The notes under the pieces are model-generated. The model was not told the DNA's origin. It ran no database searches and worked only from the letters and a program-made list of their open reading frames with translations. Positions 1-9,581 of a DNA stretch of 64,000 nucleotides are shown here, one piece after another. The position numbers and the translations under genes are program-made. Source of the stretch: Pseudomonas putida (lineage in GTDB: Bacteria; Pseudomonadota; Gammaproteobacteria; Pseudomonadales; Pseudomonadaceae); assembly GCF_001941965.1 (NCBI RefSeq), contig NZ_MKZO01000012.1, positions 124,001-188,000 of the forward strand. Direction: 5' to 3'. The number at the start of each line of letters is the position of its first letter. The stretch's first letter is position 1.

Positions 1-230
1 TTGGCGTCCTTGTCGAAGCTGACGCGGATCTTCAGGTCGGCGCCGCCTTCGAGCAGCTCAGGCTTGGCCAGGGCTTCGAAGCGCAGCTTGTCGACGGCGT
101 CGGAGGCGTTGGAGATCAGTTCGCGAAGGAAGATCTCCTTGTTCGAGTACAGCGAATGGATCATGAGGTGCAGCAGCTGCTTTACCTCGGTCTGGAAGCC
201 CAGGGTTTCTTTTTGAGTCTCCACACTCAT
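1..230 (-). CDS. htpG: HtpG (Hsp90 chaperone), N-terminal fragment
   Basis: This is the first 76 codons of bacterial Hsp90, cut by the window edge. HtpG is a dimeric cytosolic ATP-dependent chaperone. The start [13 protein letters not shown] and the GHKL ATPase helix with E37, N41 and D44 (ELISNASDA) are visible; these residues hold the catalytic water and Mg-ATP in the family. The ATG at 228-230 is the natural start and is followed by continuous homology. A sigma-32 promoter lies about 90 bases upstream, so heat-shock control is expected. The rest of the protein is outside the window. Confidence 0.95.
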   Translation of the reverse strand, partial: MSVETQKETLGFQTEVKQLLHLMIHSLYSNKEIFLRELISNASDAVDKLRFEALAKPELLEGGADLKIRVSFDKDA

Positions 231-321
231 GGTCTTCAAAACTCCGATCTGATGTCATTGATCGCGCTGGCGAGCGGGCCTTCCGGGCACGCGCTGCGCC
301 AGTCGCAGCGGGATGAACAGC

Positions 322-349
322 AGATGGGGCCGTGACGGGCTATTTCAAG
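322..349 (-). promoter_or_regulatory. sigma-32 (heat-shock) promoter of htpG
   Basis: On the minus strand CTTGAAA (343-349) and CCCCATCT (322-329) are separated by exactly 13 bases. This matches the sigma-32 consensus CTTGAAA-N13-CCCCATNT almost perfectly. Transcription would start near 315 and give a leader of about 85 nt before htpG. The -35 element overlaps the last codons and stop (TTG AAA TAG) of the upstream thioesterase gene. Confidence 0.88.
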
Positions 350-801
350 GGCGCGCTCAATTCTTTGATCTTGAAATGGGCGCGGGCGGTGGCGATGGGC
401 TCGCTGATATCGCCCTGCCAGGCGGTAATCGCCACGTTGGTCACCCGCCGGCCCTGGCGCCACAGCTGGCATCGCGCCCAGGTATCGCAAAAGCGGCCGG
501 CGCGCAGGTAGTCGATGGAAAAATCGATGATCTTCGGGATGCTCGCGCTTTCGCTGTAGATCAGCAGGTACAGGGCCGCCGACAGTTCCATGAAGCCGGC
601 GATCACCCCACCGTGGATCGCCGGCAGCAAGGGGTTGCCGATGTTGTCCGGGTTGGCCGGCAGGCGGAACAGCAGGTCGTCGCCGTCACGGCTGCACTCG
701 ATGCCGATCAGCCCGGCGTAGGGGATCAGTTGCAGCAAGGCCGAGTAATCGCCACGGCTGTGCGCCTCGCGCAATTGCTGATGGATGTCCGCCGGAATCA
801 T
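340..801 (-). CDS. PaaI-type hotdog thioesterase (153 aa)
   Basis: A single hotdog-fold protein of the PaaI/YbgC-like acyl-CoA thioesterase class. The central motif NPLLPAIHGGVIAGFMELS, with the HGG turn before the long hotdog helix, is the family signature and carries the thioester-binding region. The start ATG at 801 overlaps the stop of the upstream thioesterase gene by four bases (ATGA), so the two are translationally coupled. Substrate unknown. The last codons form part of the htpG heat-shock promoter. Confidence 0.82.
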   Translation of the reverse strand: MIPADIHQQLREAHSRGDYSALLQLIPYAGLIGIECSRDGDDLLFRLPANPDNIGNPLLPAIHGGVIAGFMELSAALYLLIYSESASIPKIIDFSIDYLRAGRFCDTWARCQLWRQGRRVTNVAITAWQGDISEPIATARAHFKIKELSAPLK

Positions 802-1274
802 TGCGCCTCTCCCTTGAGCTTGCGGGCGAAATTGATGCCGCCCTTGATGTCCTTGCCCAGGCGCATGTAGGTGCCGACCACCTGGGCGACGGGCTGCGTC
901 GGGTCGGCCTGGTAGCAGGTGCCACGGATAAAGATCACCTCGCGGCTGACCCGATAGCAGTGGGCATGGCCGAACAGGTCCTGGTGGGCGACGCCGGGGC
1001 TCATGTAGTCGATGCGCAGGTCGAGGGTCGGGCACACCTCGAATTCCGGCAAGGCGCAGAGCGTGGCCATGCCCAGCGCGGTGTCCATCAAGGTGGTGAT
1101 CGCGCCGCCGTGAACCGCTCCAGTCTGCGGGTTGCCGACGATCGCGGGGGAATACGGCATGTGCAGGACAATGCCCTCCCCGTCCACGGCATGAACTTGC
1201 ATGTTCAATACCTGGCAATGACGCAGCGCGGAAAGAAAGCGCCCGGCGCGCTCCTGCAATGACGAATCATTCAT
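798..1274 (-). CDS. PaaI-type hotdog thioesterase (158 aa)
   Basis: Second hotdog thioesterase of the pair, upstream and overlapping the next by 4 bases. The signature is GNPQTGAVHGGAITTLMD, including the acidic residue of the helix (D in LMDTAL) that acts as general base in PaaI/hydroxyphenylacetyl-CoA thioesterases; the partner has an E at the equivalent place. I chose the ATG at 1274 (MNDSSLQE) over an upstream start at 1310 because homology begins there. Two paralogs in one operon may form a heterotetramer or have separate substrates; neither can be decided here. Confidence 0.8.
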   Translation of the reverse strand: MNDSSLQERAGRFLSALRHCQVLNMQVHAVDGEGIVLHMPYSPAIVGNPQTGAVHGGAITTLMDTALGMATLCALPEFEVCPTLDLRIDYMSPGVAHQDLFGHAHCYRVSREVIFIRGTCYQADPTQPVAQVVGTYMRLGKDIKGGINFARKLKGEAQ

Positions 1275-1431
1275 ACCTGAAGATTTCTCCAGCACTGTGC
1301 GGACCCGCACAAGACTGACAAAAAGTCCATATGGATCCGTAACTTATATATGTGTATCGTGCGCGGAACTTAAATCCAGAGGCACAACTCAAAGGATTCA
1401 AGTACCGCTATTCCACAAGGAGAAACACCCC

Positions 1432-1725
1432 ATGCGTAAACCTTTTGCTTATGCCGTCATGATCGCCGCCGCCCTGGGTCTGGCCGCTTGCGATAAAGCC
1501 AGCGAAAACAAGGCACAGGATGCTCAACAACATGCCGAGCAAGCCCAGCAGAAGATGGACGAAGCTCAGGATAAAGTGAACGAGGCCGCGAAAGAAAACG
1601 CCGAAGCTGCCAAAGATTCCGCTGAAGCTGAACAAAAGGCCGCTGAAGAAGCTGCCAAAGAAGCTGCTCCAGCGACCCCGGCTCCAACCGCTCCAGCTGC
1701 TCCGGCAGAACCCGCCAAGCAATAA
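1432..1725 (+). CDS. small Ala/Glu-rich lipoprotein (97 aa)
   Basis: Exported lipoprotein of unknown function. A signal peptide (MRKPFAYAVMIAAALGLAAC) ends in the lipobox LAAC with the lipidated cysteine at residue 20. Residues about 25-75 are an Ala/Glu/Lys/Gln-rich segment expected to be a continuous helix or coiled coil; the C-terminus is a Pro/Ala-rich tail. The Shine-Dalgarno AAGGAG sits just before ATG 1432, which excludes longer starts. Size and composition recall outer-membrane Lpp/OprI-like helical lipoproteins, but there is no clear heptad match, so I leave it unnamed. A strong terminator follows. Confidence 0.8.
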   Translation: MRKPFAYAVMIAAALGLAACDKASENKAQDAQQHAEQAQQKMDEAQDKVNEAAKENAEAAKDSAEAEQKAAEEAAKEAAPATPAPTAPAAPAEPAKQ

Positions 1726-1737
1726 GTCTTGCTGGAA

Positions 1738-1769
1738 TAAAAAAACCCGACTTCGGTCGGGTTTTTTTA
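1738..1769 (+). terminator. Rho-independent terminator after the lipoprotein gene
   Basis: Stem ACCCGA (1745-1750)/TCGGGT (1757-1762) with a CTTCGG loop, followed by a T-run on the + strand. The A-run on the other side makes it potentially bidirectional for the convergent DUF599 gene. Confidence 0.88.
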
Positions 1770-1804
1770 TTGTTCGAAAAAGTTCAATTTAAACTAGGCA
1801 ACGC

Positions 1805-2542
1805 TCAAGCCGCGTCCTTGGCTGAGTCCTGGGCAACTGCCTCGGTCGGCGTATAGACCATCACCTCCAATACATCCGAGTGGAATTCCCGGCGGTACAA
1901 CACCAGCACTACGCCGGCACTCATCGCCATGAACATCCACGGGCTGATGAACCAGCTGAGCATGGCCATGCCGAAATAGTAAGAGCGCAAACCGAAGTTG
2001 AACTGGTTGGCGGCCATGGAAATCACCCGCGCCGCCCGGGCCGCGAAGGCCTTGCGTTCCTGTTCGCTGACCTGGCGCTCGCCGATCATCGGCGCCGAAC
2101 CCACCAGTACGGCGGCGAAGTTGTACTGGCGCATGCACCAACTGAAGGTGAAGAAGGCATAGACGAAGACAATCGCCAGGCACAGCAGCTTGATCTCCGA
2201 CATGCTCTGCGACGCCTGCTGGACCAGCGGCAGGTCGGCCAGCAGCGACAGTGCGCGGTCGGAGGCGCCGAGCACGGTGAGAATGCCGGCAAGGATGATC
2301 AGGGTGCTGGAGGCGAAGAACGAGGCGTTGCGCTCCAGGTTGCCGATCACGCTGGCGTCGGCGATGCGGTTGTCGCGCAAGAGCATGCGGCGCATCCAGT
2401 CTTCGCGGTACAGGTGCATGACGCTGGCCAGGCACGCGGTGTCGCGGCCCTTCCAGGTGGCATAACGGGTGTAGCCGCCCCAGCAGGTGATGAACCACAG
2501 GGCGGCCAGCAGGTTGGTCAGGTTGCTCAGAATGAAGCTCAT
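1805..2542 (-). CDS. DUF599 family inner-membrane protein (245 aa)
   Basis: A membrane protein with about four hydrophobic spans: residues 1-23, about 80-100, about 120-140, and a near-C-terminal span around SWFISPWMFMAMSAGVV. It matches the DUF599 (YqhA-like) family by its start (MSFILSNLTNLLAALWF), the cytosolic RDWM-type loop and the conserved NQFNFGLRSYYFG stretch. Function unknown. The ATG at 2542 is preferred to an upstream in-frame ATG at 2599, which would add 19 residues without hydrophobic or conserved character. It converges on the lipoprotein gene terminator. Confidence 0.72.
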   Translation of the reverse strand: MSFILSNLTNLLAALWFITCWGGYTRYATWKGRDTACLASVMHLYREDWMRRMLLRDNRIADASVIGNLERNASFFASSTLIILAGILTVLGASDRALSLLADLPLVQQASQSMSEIKLLCLAIVFVYAFFTFSWCMRQYNFAAVLVGSAPMIGERQVSEQERKAFAARAARVISMAANQFNFGLRSYYFGMAMLSWFISPWMFMAMSAGVVLVLYRREFHSDVLEVMVYTPTEAVAQDSAKDAA

Positions 2543-2602
2543 GGAGGGGTCCGGTGGGCAGTGACGGCAGTTCGACGTCCACACCCCCAAAAAGGACACG
2601 GC

Positions 2603-2690
2603 GCGGACCCTGTGGGAGCTGGCTTGCCAGCGATTGCGGTAGTGAATTCACCATCGCAATCGCTGGCAAGCCAGCTCCCACAGGGTCCGC
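2603..2690. repeat. REPIN (REP doublet), outward type, perfect inverted repeat
   Basis: Two REP units of the CTGTGGGAGCTGGCTTGCC type face each other. The outer arms GCGGACCCTG (2603-) and CAGGGTCCGC (-2690) are exact complements, so the whole 88-base element can fold into one long hairpin. It lies between the DUF599 gene and the brnQ terminator. Confidence 0.88.
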
Positions 2691-2710
2691 GGCGCTTCCG
2701 GACATCCATG

Positions 2711-2746
2711 AAAAAGCCCCGCTTCCTGGGTAGGAAACGGGGCTTC
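2711..2746 (-). terminator. Rho-independent terminator of brnQ
   Basis: On the minus strand GAAGCCCCG pairs with CGGGGCTTTTTC. The stem AAGCCCCG/CGGGGCTT is extended by TTCC/GGAA pairs and ends in a U-run. It is about 60 bases after the brnQ stop. Confidence 0.85.
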
Positions 2747-2804
2747 GGGTATCACCGTCGGCAGGCGTTGATGGCTTGTGGCCTCGCCCGCCCTTCGATG
2801 CTAC

Positions 2805-4118
2805 TCAGGCAGTCACTTCGCGCGGCTTGCCGAGCATGCGGTCACAGACCACGGCCACCACCAGGGTCGCCACGCACGGCACCAGCCAGGCCAGGCCCTG
2901 CTCGCTCAGCGGCAGGTGCTCGGCCCAGGCCGGCAGCCAATGCTCCAGGCCAGCGCCCTTCACCGCATCGATCACACCGAAGACCAGCGACACCGCCATG
3001 ACCGGGGCCATGATACGGGTCTGCGAGTGCCACATGCCTTTGCAGAAGCTCAGGCCGACCAGCACGATGCACGGCGGGTAGATGGCGGTCAGCACCGGGA
3101 TCGAGAACATGATCAGCTTGGTCAGGCCCAGGTTCGACACCAGCAGCGAGAAGCCGGCCAGGATCACTACCAGGGCACGGTACGACAGCGGCAGCAGGCG
3201 GCTGAAGTATTCGGCGCAAGCGCAGGTAAGGCCGACCGCGGTGACCAGGCACGCCAGGGCGATCAGGACCGCCAGGAAGCCGCTGCCCAGGGAGCCGAAG
3301 GTGTGCTGCACATAGGCATGCAGGACCACGGCACCATTGGTCGCGTTCGCGGCGATGTCATGGCTGCCCGCGCCAAGGCGGAACAGGCTGACATAGACCA
3401 GGGTCAGGCCGACACCGGCGATCAGGCCGGCGATCACTGCGTAGCGGGTGATCAGGCGCGGCGACTCGACGCCACGGGAGCGGATCGCGTTGACGATGAC
3501 GATGCCGAACACCAGCGCGCCGAGGGTATCCATGGTCAGGTAACCCTGGATGAAGCCCTGGGAGAACGGCGCCGCCACATAGGCCGGCTGCGCTTCACCG
3601 ATGGTCCCTGCGGGCAGGGCGAACGCGGCGATACCGAGTACCGACAGGGCGATGATCTTCAGCGGCGCGAGGAAGCGGCCGACGGTGTCGAGCAGCTTGC
3701 CCGGGTACATGGACACGGCCAGTACCACCACGAAGTACAGCAGGCTGTAAATGAACAGCGCGGTCGGGCTTTCGCCGGTCAGCGGTGCCACACCCACCTC
3801 GAAGGACACCGTCGCGGTACGCGGCGTGGCGAACAGCGGGCCCACTGCCAGGTAGGCAGCCGCGGCCAGCAGGCCACCGGCGATCTTGCCGATCGGGCTG
3901 CTCAGTTCGTCCATGCCGCCGCCGACCTTGGCCAGGGCGATAACGGTGACCACCGGCAGGCCGACTGCGGTGACCAGGAAGCCCAGGGCTGCCATCCACA
4001 CGTGCGGACCGGACTGCAAACCAACGATAGGCGGGAAAATGATATTGCCGGCCCCGACGAACAACGCGAACGTCATAAAGCCAAGCGCCAGGATGTCCTG
4101 GCCTTTCAAAACTTTCAT
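2805..4118 (-). CDS. brnQ: branched-chain amino acid carrier BrnQ/BraB (437 aa)
   Basis: Inner-membrane LIVCS-family symporter that imports Leu, Ile and Val with a cation; the position between htpG and sucD matches braB of P. aeruginosa. The N-terminus [20 protein letters not shown] and the following GAGNIIFPP motif are the family signature, and about 12 hydrophobic segments run along the protein, the usual topology and length. The start at 4118 opens directly on conserved sequence. The gene is monocistronic: its own terminator lies downstream, and a 440-base spacer with two small hairpins lies upstream. Confidence 0.93.
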   Translation of the reverse strand: MKVLKGQDILALGFMTFALFVGAGNIIFPPIVGLQSGPHVWMAALGFLVTAVGLPVVTVIALAKVGGGMDELSSPIGKIAGGLLAAAAYLAVGPLFATPRTATVSFEVGVAPLTGESPTALFIYSLLYFVVVLAVSMYPGKLLDTVGRFLAPLKIIALSVLGIAAFALPAGTIGEAQPAYVAAPFSQGFIQGYLTMDTLGALVFGIVIVNAIRSRGVESPRLITRYAVIAGLIAGVGLTLVYVSLFRLGAGSHDIAANATNGAVVLHAYVQHTFGSLGSGFLAVLIALACLVTAVGLTCACAEYFSRLLPLSYRALVVILAGFSLLVSNLGLTKLIMFSIPVLTAIYPPCIVLVGLSFCKGMWHSQTRIMAPVMAVSLVFGVIDAVKGAGLEHWLPAWAEHLPLSEQGLAWLVPCVATLVVAVVCDRMLGKPREVTA

Positions 4119-4382
4119 TTAAGGAAATACCACACTGCGTAAATCGGAATTTAGAGAGGGATTTCCCCTTGGGTTAGGGAAATGTTTTTTCCGCCCTGAT
4201 TGAGGCGGACTTTTATAGCGTGGCGCCTCCTTTTGGGGGGCGGACACGAAATGAACCGGCATGGTACTCAAATTGACGCTCTGGCGCACGGCTTTGGGGC
4301 GGTTTGTCCGATGAGTGAACTGGAATGTCGCAAACGGTTGCGTCAGATCAGGAATGCGCGACTCTCGAAGCACACATCGGCC

Positions 4383-4474
4383 CCTGTGGGAGCTGGCTTG
4401 CCAGCGATGAGGCCAGATCAGGCAACATCATTGCCCTTGCCGGCCCTATCGCTGGCAAGCCAGTTCCCACATGG
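4383..4474. repeat. REPIN, outward type, downstream of sucD
   Basis: CCTGTGGGAGCTGGCTTGCC at the left edge and its inverted, slightly diverged copy (GCTGGCAAGCCAGTTCCCAC) at the right edge flank a 40-base centre. One REP carries a C-to-T change. Confidence 0.85.
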
Positions 4475-4507
4475 GTTTTGTGTCGTCCTGCAGATTCGAG
4501 CCAAAAC

Positions 4508-4538
4508 GAAAAAGGCCACCCGAAGGTGGCCTCTTTCT
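4508..4538 (-). terminator. Rho-independent terminator of the sdh-suc operon
   Basis: On the minus strand GGCCACC-TTCG-GGTGGCC forms a 7-bp stem with a UUCG tetraloop, followed by a U-run. It is about 20 bases after the sucD stop and is the only clear terminator I see from sdhC to sucD. Confidence 0.88.
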
Positions 4539-4558
4539 GCTTGTTCAGCGAAGAAGTC

Positions 4559-5443
4559 TTACTTCTTCACTTCCCAACCGGTCAGCTCGGCCAGGGCCTT
4601 GCCGATGTCGGCCAGGGAACGCACGGTTTTCACACCAGCGTCCTGCAGGGCTGCGAATTTCTCGTCCGCAGTGCCCTTGCCGCCAGAGATGATGGCGCCA
4701 GCATGGCCCATGCGCTTGCCCGCTGGGGCAGTCACACCGGCAATGTAGGAAACCACTGGCTTGGTCACGTTGGCCTTGATGTAGGCAGCCGCTTCTTCTT
4801 CAGCCGAACCACCGATTTCGCCGATCATGACGATGGCTTCGGTTTTCGGGTCTTCCTGGAACAGCTTCAGGATGTCGATGAAGTTCGAGCCTGGAATCGG
4901 GTCACCGCCGATGCCGACGCAGGTGGACTGACCGAAACCGGCGTCAGTGGTCTGCTTCACGGCTTCATAGGTCAGGGTGCCGGAACGGGAAACGATACCG
5001 ACCTTGCCTGGCAAGTGGATGTGACCTGGCATGATGCCGATCTTGCACTCGCCCGGAGTGATGACGCCTGGGCAGTTAGGGCCGATCAGGGTAACACCCA
5101 GCTCGTCGCATTTGACCTTGGCATCCAGCATGTCGAGGGTAGGGATACCCTCGGTGATGCAGACGATCAGCTTGATGCCGCCGAAGGCCGCTTCCAGGAT
5201 CGAGTCCTTGCAGAACGGAGCCGGAACGTAGATGACCGAAGCGTCAGCGCCGGTAGCTTCCACGGCTTCCTTGACGGTGTTGAACACCGGCAGGCCCAGG
5301 TGGGTGGTGCCACCCTTGCCTGGGGTAACGCCGCCGACCATCTTGGTGCCGTAGGCGATGGCCTGTTCGGAGTGGAAAGTACCTTGCGAGCCGGTGAAGC
5401 CCTGGCAGATGACTTTGGTGTCTTTATTGATCAGGACGCTCAT
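4559..5443 (-). CDS. sucD: succinyl-CoA synthetase alpha subunit (294 aa)
   Basis: Alpha subunit of succinyl-CoA ligase, the substrate-level phosphorylation step of the TCA cycle. The CoA-binding loop [10 protein letters not shown] is at residues 15-24 and the phosphorylated active-site histidine is H247 in the GHAGAI motif, just as in E. coli (H246). Length is typical. The start codon overlaps the sucC stop by one base (TAATG), which couples translation of the two subunits. It is the last gene of the operon, with the terminator close behind. Confidence 0.97.
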   Translation of the reverse strand: MSVLINKDTKVICQGFTGSQGTFHSEQAIAYGTKMVGGVTPGKGGTTHLGLPVFNTVKEAVEATGADASVIYVPAPFCKDSILEAAFGGIKLIVCITEGIPTLDMLDAKVKCDELGVTLIGPNCPGVITPGECKIGIMPGHIHLPGKVGIVSRSGTLTYEAVKQTTDAGFGQSTCVGIGGDPIPGSNFIDILKLFQEDPKTEAIVMIGEIGGSAEEEAAAYIKANVTKPVVSYIAGVTAPAGKRMGHAGAIISGGKGTADEKFAALQDAGVKTVRSLADIGKALAELTGWEVKK

Positions 5444-6609
5444 TACTTGCCCTCCGCAGCTTTTACAACTTGTTGAGCAGCGTCGGTCAGGCTGGTGGCC
5501 GCAATGATGTTCAAACCGCTTTCTGCCAGTACTTTAGCGCCCAGTTCAGCGTTGTTGCCTTCGAGGCGAACGACGACCGGTACTTTAACGCCGACTTCTT
5601 TCACCGCGCCGATGATGCCTTCGGCAATCATGTCGCAGCGAACGATGCCGCCGAAGATGTTGACCAGGACGGCCGCGACATTGCTGTCGGACAGAATGAT
5701 CTTGAAGGCTTCGGTAACGCGCTCTTTGGTAGCACCACCACCTACGTCGAGGAAGTTGGCTGGCTTGCCGCCGTGCAGGTTGACGATGTCCATGGTACCC
5801 ATGGCCAGGCCGGCACCGTTGACCATGCAGCCGATGTTGCCTTCGAGGGCAACGTAGTTCAGTTCGAACTTGGCAGCGTGGGCTTCACGGGCGTCGTCCT
5901 GCGACGGGTCGTGGAAGGTCTTCAGCTTGGGCTGGCGGTACATGGCGTTGGCGTCGATGTTGATCTTGGCATCGAGGCAGTGCAGGTCGCCGTCGGCCTT
6001 GATGACCAGCGGGTTCACTTCCAGCAGGGCCAGATCGTGATCCTTGAACAGCTTGGCCAGGCCAACGAAGATCTTGGCGAACTGTTGAACCTGCTTGCCT
6101 TCCAGACCCAGCTGGAAAGCCAGTTCACGACCCTGGAACGGCTGAGCGCCGACCAGCGGATCGATGGTTGCCTTGAGGATCTTCTCGGGAGTGTCGTGAG
6201 CGACTTTCTCGATGTCCACGCCACCTTCGGTGGACGCCATGAACACGATACGGCGGCTCGAACGATCTACAACAGCGCCCAGGTACAGCTCTTTGGCGAT
6301 GTCGGTGCAGGACTCGACCAGGATCTTGGAGACTGGTTGACCGTTGGCGTCAGTCTGGTAGGTGACCAGATTCTTGCCCAACCATTGTGCAGCGAACGCC
6401 TTGGCGTCTTCCTTGCTGCGAACCAGCTTGACGCCGCCCGCTTTACCGCGACCACCGGCGTGGACCTGGGCTTTGACGACCCACTCCGAACCACCGATCT
6501 TGTCGCAGGCTTCTGCTGCTGCTTCCGGGGTGTCGACTGCGAAACCCTTGGAAACTGGCAGGCCGTATTCAGCGAACAGCTGCTTACCCTGATACTCGTG
6601 AAGATTCAT
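5443..6609 (-). CDS. sucC: succinyl-CoA synthetase beta subunit (388 aa)
   Basis: Beta subunit with an ATP-grasp nucleotide-binding domain. It starts [19 protein letters not shown], has the family [14 protein letters not shown] motif near residues 47-60 and ends with the CoA-ligase domain ([10 protein letters not shown]). Length equals the E. coli protein (388). It is separated from lpd by a 175-base structured spacer and overlaps sucD by one base. Confidence 0.97.
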   Translation of the reverse strand: MNLHEYQGKQLFAEYGLPVSKGFAVDTPEAAAEACDKIGGSEWVVKAQVHAGGRGKAGGVKLVRSKEDAKAFAAQWLGKNLVTYQTDANGQPVSKILVESCTDIAKELYLGAVVDRSSRRIVFMASTEGGVDIEKVAHDTPEKILKATIDPLVGAQPFQGRELAFQLGLEGKQVQQFAKIFVGLAKLFKDHDLALLEVNPLVIKADGDLHCLDAKINIDANAMYRQPKLKTFHDPSQDDAREAHAAKFELNYVALEGNIGCMVNGAGLAMGTMDIVNLHGGKPANFLDVGGGATKERVTEAFKIILSDSNVAAVLVNIFGGIVRCDMIAEGIIGAVKEVGVKVPVVVRLEGNNAELGAKVLAESGLNIIAATSLTDAAQQVVKAAEGK

Positions 6610-6784
6610 GCTTTTTACCGTCTTCGTTAGGTACTGCGCTTCGGCGCTGCGCCCGGGAGGGGTGCCGCGCCACCTGTGACCGCTTGCCCCCGGTATGCTC
6701 CGGGAGTTCGAGTCCGGCGGACTTTCCGCGGTGAGTCATGCACGCAAGACTCACGACGGGCCGTCCGCCGTGGTTTTCTTATGA
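6610..6784. other. structured spacer between lpd and sucC
   Basis: 175 bases within the suc operon without a gene. The main feature is a nested inverted repeat: outer arms CGGCGGAC (6715-6722)/GTCCGCCG (6763-6770) and inner arms GTGAGTC (6731-6737)/GACTCAC (6748-6754). There is no U-run on the operon strand, so it is not a standard terminator; mRNA processing or stabilisation between cistrons is possible. Confidence 0.6.
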
Positions 6785-8233
<1,449 letters not shown>

Positions 8234-8237
8234 TTAT

Positions 8238-8312
8238 AGCTTCAAGCAGCAAGCTACAAGCTGCAAGACGACCGGCTTCTGACTTGAAGCTTGCCGCTTG
8301 CAGCTTGCAGCT
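8238..8312. repeat. imperfect inverted repeat built of GCAAGCT-like heptamers, lpd-sucB spacer
   Basis: Two arms of about 30 bases (8238-8267 and 8283-8312) are near reverse complements, and each is made of reiterated AGCTTCAAGC / GCAAGCTGCAAG units. It fills nearly all of the 96-base gap between sucB and lpd. Similar CTTGCAGCTTGCAG elements recur in Pseudomonas intergenic regions. It would form a long hairpin in the operon mRNA. Confidence 0.7.
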
Positions 8313-8317
8313 GCGTA

Positions 8318-9541
8318 TTAGATGTCCAGCAGCAGGCGTGCCGGGTCTTCCAGCAGGTTCTTGATGGTCACCAGGAAAGTCACAGCTTCTTTACCGTCGA
8401 TCAGGCGGTGATCGTAGGACAGCGCCAGGTACATCATCGGACGGATCACGACCTGGCCGTTGATGGCCATAGGACGCTGGATGATGTTGTGCATGCCCAG
8501 GATGGCAGCCTGTGGCGGGTTGACGATCGGGGTCGACATCATCGAACCGAAGGTACCGCCGTTGGTGATGGTGAAGGTACCGCCAGTCATCTCTTCGATG
8601 GACAGCTTGCCGTCACGGGCCTTCTTGCCGAAGGTAGCGATGCCGTTCTCGATCTCGGCCAGGCTCATCAGCTCGGCGTTGCGCAGAACAGGCACTACCA
8701 GGCCACGGTCGCTGGAGACGGCAACGCCGACGTCCGAGTAGCCGTGGTAGACGATGTCGGAGCCGTCGATCGAGGCGTTGACCGCAGGGAAGCGCTTCAG
8801 GGCTTCGGTAGCGGCTTTCACGAAGAACGACATGAAGCCCAGGCGCACGCCGTTGTGGGTCTTCTCGAACAGGTCCTTGTACTTCGAACGCAGGGCCATG
8901 ACTTCGGTCATGTCGACTTCGTTGAAGGTGGTCAGCATGGCCATGTTCGACTGTGCTTCGACCAGACGCTCGGCAACCTTGGCACGCAGGCGGGTCATCG
9001 GTACGCGCTTCTCGGTGCGGTCGCCAGCGGCGGTGACCACAGGAGCGGCGGCAGCAGCGGCAGGCTTGGCAGCCGGGGCAGCAGTTGGAGCGGACTTCTT
9101 GGCAGCAACGGCAGCCACGACGTCTTCCTTGGTCACGCGACCGCCTTTGCCGGTGCCGGCAACGGCAGCCAGGTCGATGCCGTTCTCTTCAGCCAGCTTG
9201 CGCGCGGCTGGAGCGGCGATCGGGTCGTCTTCGCCAGCGTCGGCAGCAGCAGCGGCCTGAGCAGGTGCGGCAGCCGGGGCAGCGGCAGGCGCGGCGGCAG
9301 CGCCACCGGCTTCGATCGAACCCAGGACTTCGTCGGACAGAACGGTGTCGCCTTCGTTCTTGACGATCGCGCCCAGCACGCCATCAGCGGTAGCCAGTAC
9401 TTCCAGAACGACTTTGTCGGTCTCGATGTCGACGATCAGGTCGTCGCGCTTGACGGCTTCGCCCGGCTTCTTGTGCCAGGTGGCAACGGTGCCGTCGGCA
9501 ACCGATTCCGGGAAGGTAGGGGCTTTGATCTCGATAGCCAT
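8318..9541 (-). CDS. sucB: dihydrolipoyl succinyltransferase, E2 of 2-oxoglutarate dehydrogenase (407 aa)
   Basis: Core E2 subunit. Domains in order: one lipoyl domain (residues 1-78) with lipoyl-lysine K43 in [11 protein letters not shown]; an Ala/Pro linker; the E3-binding domain (about 109-145, [13 protein letters not shown]); a second Ala-rich linker; and the catalytic domain with the active-site pair H378/D382 ([12 protein letters not shown]). A single lipoyl domain and ETDK motif are typical of SucB rather than AceF. It lies 40 bases after sucA. Confidence 0.97.
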   Translation of the reverse strand: MAIEIKAPTFPESVADGTVATWHKKPGEAVKRDDLIVDIETDKVVLEVLATADGVLGAIVKNEGDTVLSDEVLGSIEAGGAAAAPAAAPAAAPAQAAAAADAGEDDPIAAPAARKLAEENGIDLAAVAGTGKGGRVTKEDVVAAVAAKKSAPTAAPAAKPAAAAAAPVVTAAGDRTEKRVPMTRLRAKVAERLVEAQSNMAMLTTFNEVDMTEVMALRSKYKDLFEKTHNGVRLGFMSFFVKAATEALKRFPAVNASIDGSDIVYHGYSDVGVAVSSDRGLVVPVLRNAELMSLAEIENGIATFGKKARDGKLSIEEMTGGTFTITNGGTFGSMMSTPIVNPPQAAILGMHNIIQRPMAINGQVVIRPMMYLALSYDHRLIDGKEAVTFLVTIKNLLEDPARLLLDI

Positions 9542-9581
9542 TATCAGTGGTTCCTTAATTCGGTTTCAGGTGCGCGAGGCA

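Larger units (their letters stand above)
4119..4558. other. brnQ-sucD intergenic region
   Basis: This 440-base spacer holds two adjacent hairpins in the brnQ leader (ATTTCCC 4161-4167/GGGAAAT 4177-4183, and TCCGCC 4190-4195/GGCGGA 4204-4209), a TATAAA on the minus strand at 4212-4217 that could be the brnQ -10 (no good -35 seen), a REPIN at 4383-4474 and the suc operon terminator. I see no gene in it. Confidence 0.6.

Noticed and set aside
6690..6725. tRNA T-arm-like sequence (AGTTCGAGTCC)
   Set aside because: No matching acceptor, D or anticodon arms around it, and the T-stem does not pair; coincidence within the spacer.
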